Below, in pieces: positions 1-11,369 of a stretch of 64,000 nt of DNA; the first letter of the stretch is position 1; each line of letters starts with the position of its first letter. The stretch is from Agapanthus africanus. Lineage: Eukaryota > Streptophyta > Magnoliopsida > Asparagales > Amaryllidaceae. Position numbers and translations under genes: made by a program. The notes under the pieces are model-generated. The model was given only the letters and a program-made list of their open reading frames with translations, had not been told where the DNA came from and ran no database searches. The DNA lies in contig JASDDO010000016.1 in the NCBI GenBank assembly GCA_030015575.1, forward strand, positions 104,365,241 to 104,429,240. The letters are read 5' to 3'.

Positions 1-242
1 TTCCAGTTTAAGGACGTAGTGGTCCATTTAATATATGGCCGTCGGGACCCGTCACCTCTCTGACGACGTTGAAGGATTACAATGACATGTGTCAGAGGAG
101 TTCGGAGATGTACCCTTGATCCAAAGTTGATTGGGGGTCTTATAGTCCAATTTAGGACTAAAGTCTGTTTGAATGTTTAAGGATACGTTAGCCATATTTG
201 AGGCTAAGATCAACTTAAACGGGATCGTTTAGATCCGACAAA
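1..242. repeat. Spacer with an 85-bp block repeated beyond copia A
   Basis: Non-coding. The block at about 36-120, which begins near GTCGGGACCCGTC and ends near TGTACCCTTGA, recurs with a few changes at about 10184-10270 on the far side of copia A, in the same orientation. So this is a larger repeat unit made of this block plus a short tandem array, present at least twice. After position 120 I recognise nothing further. Confidence 0.6.
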
Positions 243-542
243 AGAGCATTTGGGAGCTCTATTGTTCCAGTTTAGGGACGTAGTGGTTCATAGGTAGTTT
301 AGAAACATTGCGGTCCATTGGTAGTTTAAGGACATTGCGGTCCATATTCCAGTTTAGGGACATGGTGGTCCATATTCCAGTTTAGGGACATGGTGGTCCA
401 TAGGTAGTTTAAGGACATTGCGGTCCATATTCCAGTTTAGGGACATGGTGGTCCATAGGTAGTTTAAGGACGTTGCGGTCCATTGGTTTAAGGACCCCAC
501 AGTCCATGTTTTAGTTTAAGGACGCATAAGTCCATGGGTTTA
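243..542. repeat. Tandem array of 26-32 bp units (CAGTTTAGGGACATGGTGG type)
   Basis: About ten head-to-tail units built on (A/C)AGTTTAGGGAC-n-GTGGTCCAT, alternating with a GTAGTTTAAGGAC-n-GCGGTCCAT variant. The array resumes after copia A at 10105. The reverse complement (GGACC-n-GTCCCTAAAC) matches the units at 12770-12930, downstream of the Tat integrase. This suggests a Tat-type tail, here in the opposite orientation. That link is inference. Confidence 0.75.
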
Positions 543-2644
543 TGTTGGAGATAGTGCCCTCATAGTCAATTATTGGATCACAGGTACGTGATTGCAATGG
601 TTGCGGAGGACCTATACCGGTAGGACAGTCTTACTCAAGATGATAGTATGCTATCTGGTTTGCCTTTATCAGTCGTGTACATGATCAGGTGACTGATTAC
701 ATGTTACACTTTGATAGAGCCCTTAGGATCTTGCTTTATCACCAACAGTATGATGGCGATCATATACGTGAGAGTTGGGTGGTTTATACGCATATCCTTA
801 ATTGTGGTCCCTAGTCGTGGGAGTTTCGAGACAGGGCATCGATACTCCGGAGTAGACTAGTGTGTACAGTCGAGACCCCGACGAGGGGCGGTGGCCGGTC
901 TCACAAGCCACTGGTGTCAGTTGGATCACCTAAGATGTATACAGGTGCTCATTGGGTTATGAGTACACCGGACAGGACTCGCCGGGAATCCGCTAGTTAG
1001 TATTATATCTACCGTCAGATAGCAGTTCCCTGGTGACATGTGTACAGGTTAGTTCATCGACCTGAGGTCGTCATTTTTCTCGTGTGAGTTCCCACTGTGC
1101 TTTGATTTCTACCCTACCACGGCTCAAAGGAGTCGTGCAAACAGGTAGCTTTTGGGTACAGTCCCGAGCCATATGGAGGCACGTGAGCGGATCGGCAGGG
1201 GATTCGTCTCTCCCGGTATTGGGGGCGAGATCGTGCTGTGTCTAGGAGAGCCATTACACAAAGTCCATGGCCATGGCAGGAGATTTACTGGTAGGTACTC
1301 CAGTAGTATCTCAGGGTGTTATTGGGCTTCACTCCGACACGACTTATACTGCTATTGGGGGTCTGACGTTACTAGCCCCCTAGGCAGATATACGATACTC
1401 ATAGACGAACGGACCGGACTGTATATACATTGTCACTGTTAGGCTCAGTAGGGTTTTCCGGATGAGTGCGCTCATCGGCATCCCTTGAGGTCAGTCCATG
1501 GGCAGCCGTTACGCATTGCTAGTGCCGCTGACGGTTTGTGGTTAAACCCACTGCCAGGGTACTGACGAGTCATTAGAGTCCCCCACAGACAGTTTCCCAA
1601 GTTCGGGCGAAACGTTGTAGAGGCCGTATGGTTTTATGGCAGGGTTCGGAAAATGCACGTGCGTTTACGCACGTGTTATTTTTCGGGCAGATGATACTGG
1701 TCGGCTTTGGTTTAAGCCGGATCCGAGTATTATATTGAGTAGGTATAATATCTTTGTCTCAGTTGCATTTGTATTCGGTCGTAATACAAATGCGGGTATA
1801 TTTATACAGTTTCGGGGTTATCCTGAAAGTCGTTTCAGGATCACTTTTGGAAGTTGCCAGTTTCCAGTTTTCTATCAGCCGTCTTTTAACATTCGGTTAA
1901 AGACGGATTTATCTTTTCTTGGATGAGAGTGAGTCGTGCTTCTAGAAGGTTCTAGAAGGTTCTAGAATTTGGTGACAAGGATTATGACACATGCTTTGAT
2001 TTCAACCATTTCTTGTTTTCCTTAAGATCTTTATGCAAGATATTTAGTTTGTGTTCACATATGATATTTTGCTTAAGGTTACTCTCTTTCTCCTACGGTC
2101 ACCTCCTCCTCTTCTATAAGAATGGCCGGCCCTCTCTCTCCTCCACACACTCTCTCACTTGAGTTTTTCATGGTTGTAAAAAGATATGATGGTATTTGGG
2201 GTGCATGGAATTTTACAGTTCATTTCATTCCATCACCCAATTCCCTCGGCAACTTCATTAACCGATCGTCCACGGATTTGGACGAAGTGAGACAAAGTCA
2301 TCTACTCATTCTCTACATCATTCTTAGTCGTCTCTTTTAGCAAACTTGACGATCGAGTTGCCTCAAGTCAGAGGCGGGAGCCCGTTTAAAGAATCAGTGA
2401 TGTGGTGCCACCTCGACGAGGATATCGGAGATCGACGAGATCGGAGCAGCCGCAACGGAGCGTGGGATGATGGTTGAAGAACGAAGGACTCGGATCGTTC
2501 GGTATAACCTTCCTACACTCTTTACAGTTTGTTAGTTTAGCAATAATGGCAGATCCGGATTAAAGTATACGATAGCGCCAGTTAAAAAGATTTTGTTCCG
2601 CATTTGGCGTCTGTAGACTGTCGGGGCGCTAGCGTAGACTTACA
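543..2644 (+). repeat. Copia A 5' LTR
   Basis: Starts TGTTGGAGATAG and ends GTAGACTTACA, followed by one base and the primer site. It contains a possible TATA element (TCTATAAGA near 2113) ahead of a CT-rich stretch, which could mark the start of transcription; that is inference. Short frames inside, such as the one at 1152-1442, recur in the 3' LTR only because the two LTRs are copies of each other. Confidence 0.93.
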
Positions 2645-2645
2645 G

Positions 2646-2657
2646 TGGTATCAGAGC
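2646..2657 (+). other. Primer binding site of copia A (tRNA-iMet)
   Basis: TGGTATCAGAGC, complementary to the 3' end of plant initiator methionine tRNA, one base after the 5' LTR. It is the priming site for minus-strand DNA synthesis and fixes the + orientation of the element. Confidence 0.95.
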
Positions 2658-2823
2658 CTCACCATTTTGCTATACTAACTTGTGCTAACGCGTTTAAAAC
2701 ATCGATCCGACCGGAAATCAAAAATCATAAAATTACAACTTGACAGTTTCTGTTGTTTTTAAACGGTGTCCTAAAATTTTTCTACACATCTCAGAATACT
2801 GTGCAGGCTTTTATTAGAACGAC

Positions 2824-2934
2824 GACAAAATTTGGGCTCGTGACCCCACCAAAGAGCCGCGGAAACGCGGTCAAACCCATGGTTTGACCGCGCATCCGCG
2901 GCCATGTGGTGAGCTCGTGCTCCCAAATTTTGTC
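2824..2934 (+). other. Long hairpin in the leader of copia A
   Basis: A 111-nt inverted repeat. The outer arms GACAAAATTTGGG (2824-2836) and CCCAAATTTTGTC (2922-2934) pair perfectly over 13 bp. Further in, CCGCGG (2857-2862) pairs with CCGCGG (2896-2901). The core CGCGGTCAAAC (2866-2876) pairs with GTTTGACCGCG (2882-2892) around a 3-5 nt loop. It lies about 170 nt after the primer site, where retroviral and retrotransposon RNAs often carry dimerisation or packaging structures. Element B has a matching hairpin at the same place with different arm sequences. The structure is visible; the function is inferred. Confidence 0.8.
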
Positions 2935-5900
2935 AGTGGCTTCTTCTATGGAATTTGTGGTTTTTGGTAAATATCGTTTTGGCCCAGATTTTGTTACTGT
3001 TCACCAGTAAGTCGTGGGGCCCACTTTTTGATATTTGGTCGATCGAAATTTAAACATGTTAGTTTACAGTGCTTACATTATATCTCCGACCGGGAATGTC
3101 ATTTGATCGGTAAACCGCGTCTGATTGCTATAGTTCTTTTAGACGGGTTTGCGAACGTGACATTCGCGTTGATGTTCTGTGTTGTGCTGTGATGTTGCGG
3201 ATTTGTCGTGGTGGATAGCAGTGTGCAATGGTAGTACATTTTGAGTTTATTTGTACATTTGATATTGCGGGGCGAGCGTCCAACTTGTGGACTGCCGTCA
3301 CTGCCTGTTGTATAATATTCTTTTGGGGCACGACCAGGTTGCGGTCGATGTACCTATTGTACTATTTTTCATTACTGTACTAGGTTTTGCCCCGCGACGG
3401 AGTGCACGGATAGCCAGGTTCTGGGGGGCAACGGGTCCGCATCTCATGGCTTTGAGAGGCAGAGGGGTCCCACTCTAGAATTGGCAGACTATTCGCCGCA
3501 CTCGTAGGGGGTACAGGTTGACCCAAGGAGGGGTGCTCAAGCTACCGGATTCCGTGAAGTGCTGGGTGGTCCATTCACTATGCTGTAGGGGGCTGCCTCG
3601 CTTCAGGTTTTGGCGGGTAACTTGCCGCACCCGTAGGGGTCTAGGTTTCATTGCACAGGCTATCCACACGACAGGGGAACGTCGAGTTTCAGCAGCGGCT
3701 CTGTGAAACTCGGGGATCCCAGATTATCTGTATTGTTCTGTGATGCTTATTACTTTTCTGTAATGTTGCATACTATCAAGCCTGGAGCGATTATTGTATA
3801 TTGGTTTATATACTATTAGATGTTGTATATGTTTTACACCCAAGCTAGTCCAGTCCCCGCTCTGTCGTTAGTTAAGTAACCTAACGAGTGATGACGAGAC
3901 CCAGTGACGAATGCGGATGGCATATACGTACATTTTATTTTCGTTCTTTTCTGGTGTGATTATTGATGGGACTGCGTTGATTCTGATCAACGCAAAGTAA
4001 AACAAACCTGTTTACAGTTGTTGGAACAATTTAAAAAGTGTTGTTACAAAGACGTTTCCTTTTGTTATGCATAGCGGTATTCAGTGGAATATCCTGCACC
4101 TCATTCGACGGGGCAAGGGTCGATATCCCTTCACCGGGACTGACCCCTTGGGCAGAAGTTTGCGTCGGCGTAATAACTTCACTATAGTCGATTACAAGTT
4201 GCTTTGCATAGCGGTATTCAGTGGAATATCCTGCACCTCATTCCACGAGGAAAGAGCCGAGATCCCTTTACCGGGAATGACCTCTTTAGCAAAAGGTTTT
4301 CGCCACTATATTTTAAAAAGCTATCAGGTTCCTTCAGCGATATCAAGTTCACTACGTTAAAGGTTTTTCGCCAAAAACCAGCCGTAGCCCTCCGTCACTT
4401 TTTTTGGGTATTCAGTAGTATTCAAGCTACGTATTTTGACAAACGCCAAGGCATAGTGTTTGGTAGCTGCTGGGTATTCAATTGTTGCATAGATAGATGA
4501 GTTAGTTTGGGACAGTCGTTCTGCCATTTTGGCCAACGTCAAGGGCATGTGCAGGTGGGTTCAAATTGACAAGATAGTGATGGGTAGAACTTGGCATGTG
4601 ACTTATGACATTTTGACCAACGCCAAGGTTATAAGAGCATCGGGCAAAAATCATATCAGGAGTTTCTAAAGAAACTGAAACTTGCCGAGTATGCGCATAC
4701 CTTCTGGAGTATGAGTAACGTGGATGCATTCCATCACGTTATCATGCGATGAGAGTTGGATCCTGATTCCCACTGATGAGTTGGTTTACTCTTCGGGTGA
4801 TCCCGATTGATTCTTTTTTAGGTTTGGAGGAGAATTTGACAGGACAGTGGGAGGTTTCCGGATTAGATAAAGTGATGACCATTCTGATCTAGGTTAGAGT
4901 GCACACAGAGTGTTTCTTTTCTCTCTCTCTTTGGCAGCGACCTTTGACCGACCCTAGACTATGACTCAGTGACCAAGTTGACCGAACCTTCTTAAAATAC
5001 TGGCTTTTGGATTGTCTGAGTTGCATAAGTCATTGCCACTCCTTCTTTTACCCTTTGAATTTCTCAGAACACCCGTATTACTACGGATATCCACTTCCAT
5101 TGGATAGATCCATCGTATGGTTATATACGAACTCGAAGGGACTTCTTCGAGGATGAATCCAGGTTCAGGAGAAATAGAATTGGTTTATTCAGTTGTCTTT
5201 TATTATCACCTTCTCTCAGGTTGCGAGAGCTCCTTGGTTTAGGAGAGTACACCTATTACGCTTATTGGATAGTCTTATTCCAAACCATAGGCTGGTGCCG
5301 AAAGGTAGGGAATGAAGAAAACCAATTAGCCTAAGTAGGGTATGCAGAAGGTAATATGTAAAGACAAAATAAAGGGATTAGAAAGAGGGCAAAAGTAAAT
5401 TGCGACTGATATCATTCACGACAAAAACCGCGTACTTCATCGCCACTCCTATTTCACCTTTAAAAGAATAAGGTATTATTCAGTTGTCTTTTATCATCAC
5501 CTTCTCTCGAGATGCGAGTACTCCTTGGTTTAGGAGGGTACACCTATTATGCTTACTGGATAGTCTTCTTCCAAACCATAGGCTGGTGCCGAATGGTAGG
5601 GAAGGAAGAAAACCATTTAGCCTAACGATGGTGTACAGAAGGTAACGACTAAAGACAAATAAAGGGATTTGGAGAGATGGCAATAAAATATACGGTTGAA
5701 GTCATGAATTGGATTATGGAAGAGGCATTGCTATGAATACCAGGATACCCCTACGAAACATTTTCATGTTTCAGTGCATTGTTAAAGAAAAAACTGTTTT
5801 CCCGATTAGACACTTACTCCAAGGGTATGTATTTACCAGGTTTCATTCTCATACCTGTATGGTTTTACAGATGATGAGTGGGAGTAAGATATTGGGAATT

Positions 5901-6900
5901 AGGTGATCATCCTCATTATATCGGAATTCGTCGTAATTGGTGATATTTGAGGAAATCGCCAGGGTACAGTTTTCCACCTACAACACACAGGTTTTGAGTT
6001 GTTTAACTCAGCGGACTTATACAGAGTATTGTATGTTGTCCAAGTGTCCTTCAGGACAAAGGGGTAGGTCCTCATACTATGTTCTATTTACTTATAACTT
6101 CTCTAGTATTTAGACAAGTGTTTCGTAGAAATACATGGTCTAAGTTTTGAGAAGTTGTGGGTATAAGAATAAAGTAGAGAACCAAATATCACAAGTATCG
6201 GGATTCTTCAAAGAGATCGAAGATGTAGATTCTTGTGATTGGTATTCAGATGATAGTGATGGTTTTGAGAAACGTGTTTCTCTTTCAGGTTACTCATAAT
6301 TGGATGGATTCCTAAGTTGACTAATGCTGATTAGCCTCCTTCCATTAAGTTGATATGCACTGGAGACAGCTGCATGGTTTGAATATGGTTCCAATTAAAT
6401 TAGTGCCAAAATTTCTGTATTGGATATAGAATGGATCGTACCTTAAAAGATGTTAAGGTACGGGGAGTTGTCCAGCTTATGATTAAAACCAGACTCTGGA
6501 TAACTCAGGGCACGATTCTGTAATGGCTGTTTGTGGGTTGACCCTGGCTATGACGAGGGTTGATATTCTACCATTTGGAAGATCAATAGTGATATTGTTC
6601 TTGACTCGCCACAGTTTTAGTAAAAATGGATCTTTTTCAGAAAACAGTAGTGGGAGTATGGTAGAACTGGAAGTGATTCCAGAACCGCGAACGATTACGG
6701 AAAATTTAATAGGACCTATACATTCAATCAGGCTTGACATTCCAATAGCCACTCCGCAGGTATGGTAGGTAACCTCAGACGCCCGAGAGGTACTTCGGTA
6801 GCCTCAGAGACGGTGACAGGGAGGTTCTTATCTACCAAGACTTGACACTACTGTTGTTCCAGGATATGAGACCCGGTAGGAGGGTTGTCGTAGTCAGTGG
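2935..6900 (+). other. Non-coding interior of copia A with internal duplications
   Basis: No long reading frame and no gag or integrase motif that I can recognise. Two direct duplications stand out. A unit of about 137 bp containing CATAGCGGTATTCAGTGG occurs near 4067 and 4204. A unit of about 200 bp containing CCTTGGTTTAGGAG occurs near 5200-5400 and 5500-5690. Both duplications are also found, reverse-complemented, in B (about 37620-38230 and 39064-39330) and D (about 59350-59950 and 60810-61090), so they predate the spread of the family. The frame at 6523-6768 (RVDI, then SIVIL) faintly recalls the start of copia reverse transcriptase; that reading is weak. Confidence 0.6.
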
Positions 6901-6939
6901 GAGCAGCGGAAGCATAGTGGGCAAGATGCTTATATCTAT

Positions 6940-7240
6940 TTATAGACTTGAGCAGTTATAGCGGAGATAGATCATCTAATTTTGATATGAAAGTCATGGT
7001 TTTGACTTCAATCAGAATAGGGGATGGATCTGTTAAGAAGGTAGTAGGGTGTGATGTCATGGTATCTGGATGACATACACAGAGTAGGAAGTAAAATTCC
7101 TATACTACGATCGGTTGAACTGTGGTCGTCACACAGTTGTTTCTCCAGACAGGATATGGATATAATATTTGACATTCTGGTTTCTAGATCTATGGTTTTA
7201 GATCTGGATTTGGGTAGTTTCCCAATGTGGGTACTTTGAC
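6940..7240 (+). pseudogene. Decayed copia reverse transcriptase fragment
   Basis: In shifting frames the sequence recalls the centre of Ty1/copia reverse transcriptase. A GFDFNQN stretch (about 6990-7010) sits where the family has its YGF..N motif. The frame at 7051-7239 then gives YLDDIHRVGSKIPILRSV, matching the catalytic YVDD block and what follows, with the two aspartates kept and L in place of V. Stop codons and frameshifts separate the pieces. The same decayed block occurs in B (about 35795-35965) and D (57515-57703). Ty1/copia membership is well supported by this block, the RNase H end and the polypurine tract. No active enzyme is possible. Confidence 0.8.
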
Positions 7241-7739
7241 AGATATTCTAATGGTTTTTGGAATAGTTGACTCCTAGCATGGTGGTGTACCTGCAGGAGA
7301 TGGAGTCACCCTCTCTAAAGGTGTCTTACAGACTAAAGGGGAGAGAGATGTGCATGATTGGCAGATCACTTGCTTAGGCAATTGAGTCAATCATGAGATG
7401 TCAAGTACCACACCAAATGTTGGTTTTGCACTAGATGAAATAAGTTTGTATTAATCCAATCCTGGAGAAATATAAGGAAGCAGTTTTAGAACATAAGTAC
7501 ATGTTCTACGGATTTGATGACGGTAGCCTCCTTCGGGAGACGGTTATCATTCCAAGCTTCAAAGGTGACATGGTTGGCAGAGTGATTGTCAGAGTTATAA
7601 TTTTTCCCTCCGACGAAGAGGGACAGTATTATGGACAGGTGGTTCAAGAAGATACTGTGGGTGGCATGGTGCCGGATACTGATTAGGTTCAGTGATCGAT
7701 ACAGTCTAAGAAGTTTGGATTTGGAGTTCATTTATGAAC

Positions 7740-7880
7740 AAGGTCCCATCAGATATCCAGACATATTCTAAGACAGGTATTACTCGATTCGGGAGATGGC
7801 TTTCTCCGCGAACTTGAGATTAAGAGAGATATAGAAAGAAACTTCTAGGCGGATCCACTCACTAAGGCTATTTCTCGAAC
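7740..7880 (+). pseudogene. Relic of the copia RNase H C-terminus
   Basis: The bases at 7849-7869 read ADPLTKA, the conserved motif close to the C-terminus of plant Ty1/copia polyproteins. A stretch resembling YHxIRE, which normally precedes it, lies just upstream but in another frame. It sits about 130 bp before the polypurine tract, as expected. Elements B (35154-35174, ADPLTEA) and D (about 56890-56910, ADPLAEA) keep the same motif in altered form. This is a remnant, not a gene. Confidence 0.8.
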
Positions 7881-7987
7881 ACAATAGTTTTACAAACGGG
7901 CTTTGTGAAACTGATTAGTAGAGGAGTTGGGTGTTGGTTTCACACGGGCTGTGAGTACGCAACATCGCCATAATTAGCCTTGAGTGC

Positions 7988-7998
7988 AAGTGGGAGAT
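7988..7998 (+). other. Polypurine tract of copia A
   Basis: AAGTGGGAGAT directly before the 3' LTR: the usual Ty1/copia plus-strand primer in plants. The same tract is found reverse-complemented next to the LTRs of B (from 35020), C (from 53899) and D (from 56758). Confidence 0.9.
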
Positions 7999-10104
7999 TG
8001 TTGGATATAGTGCCCTCATAGTCAATTATTGGATCACAGGTACATGATTGTAATGGTTGCGGAGGACCTATACCGGTAGGACAGTCTTACTCAAGATGAT
8101 AGTATGCTATCTGGTTTGCCTTTATCAGTCGTGTACATGATCAGGTGACTGATTACATGTTACACTTTGATAGAGCCCTTAGGATCTTGCTTTACCACCA
8201 ACAGTATGATGGCGATCATATACGTGAGAGTTGGGTGGTTTATACGCATATCCTTAATTGTGGTCCCTAGTCGTGGGAGTTTCGAGACAGGGCATCGATA
8301 CTCCGGAGTAGACTAGTGTGTACAGTCGAGACCCCGACGAGAGGCGGTGGCCGGTCTCACAAGCCACTGGTGTCAGTTGGATCACCTAAGATGTATACAG
8401 GTGCTCATTGGGTTATGAGTACACCGGACAGGACTCGCCGGGAATCTGCTAGTTAGTATTATATCTACCGTCAGATAGCAGTTCCCTGGTGACATGTGTA
8501 CAGGTTAGTTCATCGACCTGAGGTCGTCATTTGTCTTGTGTGAGTTCCCACTGTGCTTTGATTTCTACCCTACCACGGCTCAAAGGAGTCGTGCAAACAG
8601 GTAGCTTTTGGGTACAGTCCCGAGCCATATGGAGGCACGTGAGCGGATCGGCAGGGGATTCGTCTCTCCCGGTATTGGGGGCGAGATCGTGTTGTGTCTA
8701 GGAGAGCCATTACAAAAAGTCCATGGCCATGGCAGGAGATTTACTGGTAGGTACTCCAGTAGTATCTCAGGGTGTTATTGGGCTTCACTCCGACACGACT
8801 TATACTGCTATTGGGGGTCTGACGTTACTAGCCCCCTAGGCAGATATGCGATACTCATAGACGAACGGACCAGACTGTATATACATTGTCACTGTTAGGC
8901 TCAGTAGGGTTGGTTTTCCGGATGAGTGCGCTCATCGGCATCCCTTGAGGTCAGTCCATGGGCAGCCGTTACGCATTGCTAGTGCCGCTGACGGTTTGTG
9001 GTTAAACCCACTGCCAGGGTACTGACGAGTCATTAGAGTCCCCCACAGACAGTTTCCCAAGTTCGGGCGAAACGTTGTAGAGGCCGTATGGTTTTATGGC
9101 AGGGTTCGGAAAATGCACGTGCGTTTACGCACGTGTTATTTTTCGGGCAGATGATACTGGTCGGCTTTGGTTTAAGCCGGATCCGAGTATTATATTGAGT
9201 AGGTATAATATCTTTGTCTCAGTTGCATTTGTATTCGGTCGTAATACAAATGCGGGTATATTTATACAGTTTCGGGGTTATCCTGAAAGTCGTTTCAGGA
9301 TCACTTTTGGAAGTTGCCAGTTTCCAGTTTTCTATCAGCCGTCTTTTAACATTCGGTTAAAGACGGATTTATCTTTTCTTGGATGAGAGTGAGTCGTGCT
9401 TCTAGAAGGTTCTAGAAGGTTCTAGAATTTGGTGACAAGGATTATGACACATGCTTTGATTTCAACCATTTCTTGTTTTCCTTAAGATCTTTATGCAAGA
9501 TATTTAGTTTGTGTTCACATATGATATTTTGCTTAAGGTTACTCTCTTTCTCCTACGGTCACCTCCTCCTCTTCTATAAGAATGGCCGGCCCTCTCTCTC
9601 CTCCACACACTCTCTCACTTGAGTTTTTCATGGTTGTAAAAAGATATGATAGTATTTGGGGTGCATGAAATTTTACAGTTCATTTCATTCCATCACCCAA
9701 TTCCCTCGGCAACTTCATTAACCGATCGTCCACGGACTTGGACGAAGTGAGACAAAGTCATCTACTCATTCTCTACATCATTCTTGGTCGTCTCTTTTAG
9801 AAAACTTGACGATCGAGTTGCCTCAAGTCAGAGGCGGGAGCCCGTTTAATGAATCAGTGATGTGGTGCCACATCGACGAGGATATCGGAGATCGACGAGA
9901 TCGGAGCAGCCGCAACGGAGCGTGGGATGATGGTTGAAGAACGAAGGACTCGGATCGTTCGGTATAACCTTCCTACACTCTTTACAGTTTGTTAGTTTAG
10001 CAATAATGGCAGATCCGGGTTAAAGTATACGATAGCGCCAGTTAAAAAGATTTTGTTCCGCATTTGGCGTCTGTAGACTGCCGGGGCGCTAGCGTAGACT
10101 TACA
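7999..10104 (+). repeat. Copia A 3' LTR
   Basis: Starts TGTTGGATATAG and ends ACTTACA, followed by the target duplication GTTTA. It differs from the 5' LTR by about 23 substitutions and an extra TTGG near 8910. Confidence 0.93.
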
Positions 10105-10385
10105 GTTTAAGGACCCCACAATCCATGTTTTAGTTTAAGGACGCATGAGTCCATGAATTTAAGGACCCCACAGTCCATGTTGATGTATGGTTGTCGGGAC
10201 CCGTCGCCTCTCTGACGTCGTTGAAGGATTACAACGATAGGTGTCAGAGGAGTTCAGAGATGTACCCTTGAACCGGATGTAAATTGATTTAAGAGAGCAG
10301 TCTTGCTCAGTCAATTTAATTTGAGGACTTACGACCATGATTGGGCTAAGTCCAGTTGAAGAAAGTTCAACACCTTTATTTGTTT
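10105..10385. repeat. Continuation of the interrupted tandem-repeat domain
   Basis: Resumes the array cut by copia A: units of the GTTTAAGGACCCCACA-n-TCCATG type to about 10182, then a second copy of the 85-bp block seen at 36-120. No gene. Confidence 0.7.
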
Positions 10386-10545
10386 TTATTTGGGCTCTGC
10401 CCATAAAGGATGCAGAGCATCAATTTTTTTTGGGCTCTGCTCATTTTATAAATGATGCAGAGCACAAATTTTACTTGGGCTCTGCCCTTTATAAATGATG
10501 CAGAGCATCAATTTTATTTGGGCTCTGCCCCTTTTATTGCTTTGC
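10386..10545. repeat. Tandem repeat of TGGGCTCTGCC / GATGCAGAGC units
   Basis: Four units of about 45-50 bp, each with TGGGCTCTGC followed by an AT-rich stretch and GATGCAGAGCA. GGCTCTGC and GCAGAGC are near-complementary, so each unit can fold on itself. Non-coding. Confidence 0.7.
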
Positions 10546-11200
10546 AATTTATTTTGGCCTGTTAGGTCTTTTTGACTTGGGCCTGGCCCTTTAGAATAAG
10601 AAATGCATTGCATTTTTCAGGCGCTTTGCGTCAATCAAAGAGCGCAAGCGCTTGTGGTGATGACACGTGTCATGCAAGCGCAGTGCGCTGCGCTAGTGCG
10701 CTACGCTTGCGCTGTTGACACGTGGCGCGCTCTGGTGAGTTGCGCCAATCTTAGAGAGCAAATCTCTATCTTAAAGCGCATAGCGCAAGTGGTTCAGATA
10801 CTGACACGTGGTGCTCTCTGGTGGCTTGCGCCAACCCAAAAGCGCAACAGTGCAGATTTTCAAGTGCAAGGCACTATTAACTTGAGAATCTTTTAGATTC
10901 TAGAACCAAAGGTTCATAAAAGAAGTGCAAATCACTGTTTGTTTTCTTGATCTAATTTAGATCAAAGAAAACAAGTTTCTCTTGTTTTTTCTTGATCCCA
11001 AAGAACCAATGGTTCATAAGTGCAAAGCACTATTTTTATTTTGTTTTTTATTAAAGGTCATTGATCTATTAGAAGAAATTCTTCTATTTAAAAGGTCTTT
11101 TACCTTTTTCTTCTTCTTGAAATTTCTTCAGAGTTCTCTCTGTTTGAAATTTTTGATTTCTCACAAAATGTTGATGATCTTGAATTGAGGTCTAGGGTCC
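10546..11200. other. Non-coding segment with GC-rich then AT-rich halves
   Basis: From about 10600 to 10860 the sequence is rich in GCGC and carries three CACGTG palindromes (10664, 10719, 10805). From 10860 it turns AT-rich. If the TATA element at 11201-11208 is real, this would be the transcribed part of an LTR read on the minus strand. I find no convincing left LTR end. Confidence 0.35.
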
Positions 11201-11208
11201 TTTTTATA
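11201..11208 (-). promoter_or_regulatory. Possible TATA box on the minus strand
   Basis: On the minus strand this reads TATAAAAA followed by GGACCCTAG, close to the TATAAATAGGACCCTAG context of the Athila LTR at 16652. It sits to the left of the CACGTG cluster, where a promoter reading leftward would put it. Confidence 0.4.
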
Positions 11209-11369
11209 GTGCCCATAAATTAGTTAAAGAGATCTTTCTCTGAGTGATTTGGGGAATTTTCCCCACCGTTGGATCTTTGATCTAAGGGCCTCTGTTTTAT
11301 AGAAGAAAATCTTCTAGTTTTAACAAGAACAGAAAGATTTCTTTAAAATCTTAATTCTGTTTGGCGCAA

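Larger units (their letters stand above)
543..10104 (+). mobile_element. Copia element A: complete, non-autonomous Ty1/copia retrotransposon
   Basis: Two long terminal repeats of 2102 and 2106 bp (543-2644, 7999-10104) begin TGTTGGA and end ACTTACA. The element is flanked by the 5-bp duplication GTTTA at 538-542 and 10105-10109, so it is a complete insertion into the tandem array. A tRNA-iMet primer site and a copia-type polypurine tract are present. The 5.35-kb interior has no gag or pol reading frame, only decayed reverse transcriptase and RNase H remnants. By eye I count about 23 substitutions and one 4-bp indel between the LTRs, roughly 1 percent. It cannot encode its own proteins. Relatives B, C and D lie on the minus strand further right. 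Confidence 0.93.

Noticed and set aside
1152..1442. 96-aa frame repeated at 8608-8898
   Set aside because: Both lie at the same position in the two LTRs of copia A; the repetition is due to LTR copying, not selection on a protein. No recognisable domain.
2646..2657. tRNA gene signal
   Set aside because: Only the 12-18 bases complementary to a tRNA 3' end are present, next to an LTR; these are primer binding sites, not tRNA genes (the same holds at 17808, 40737 and 46437).
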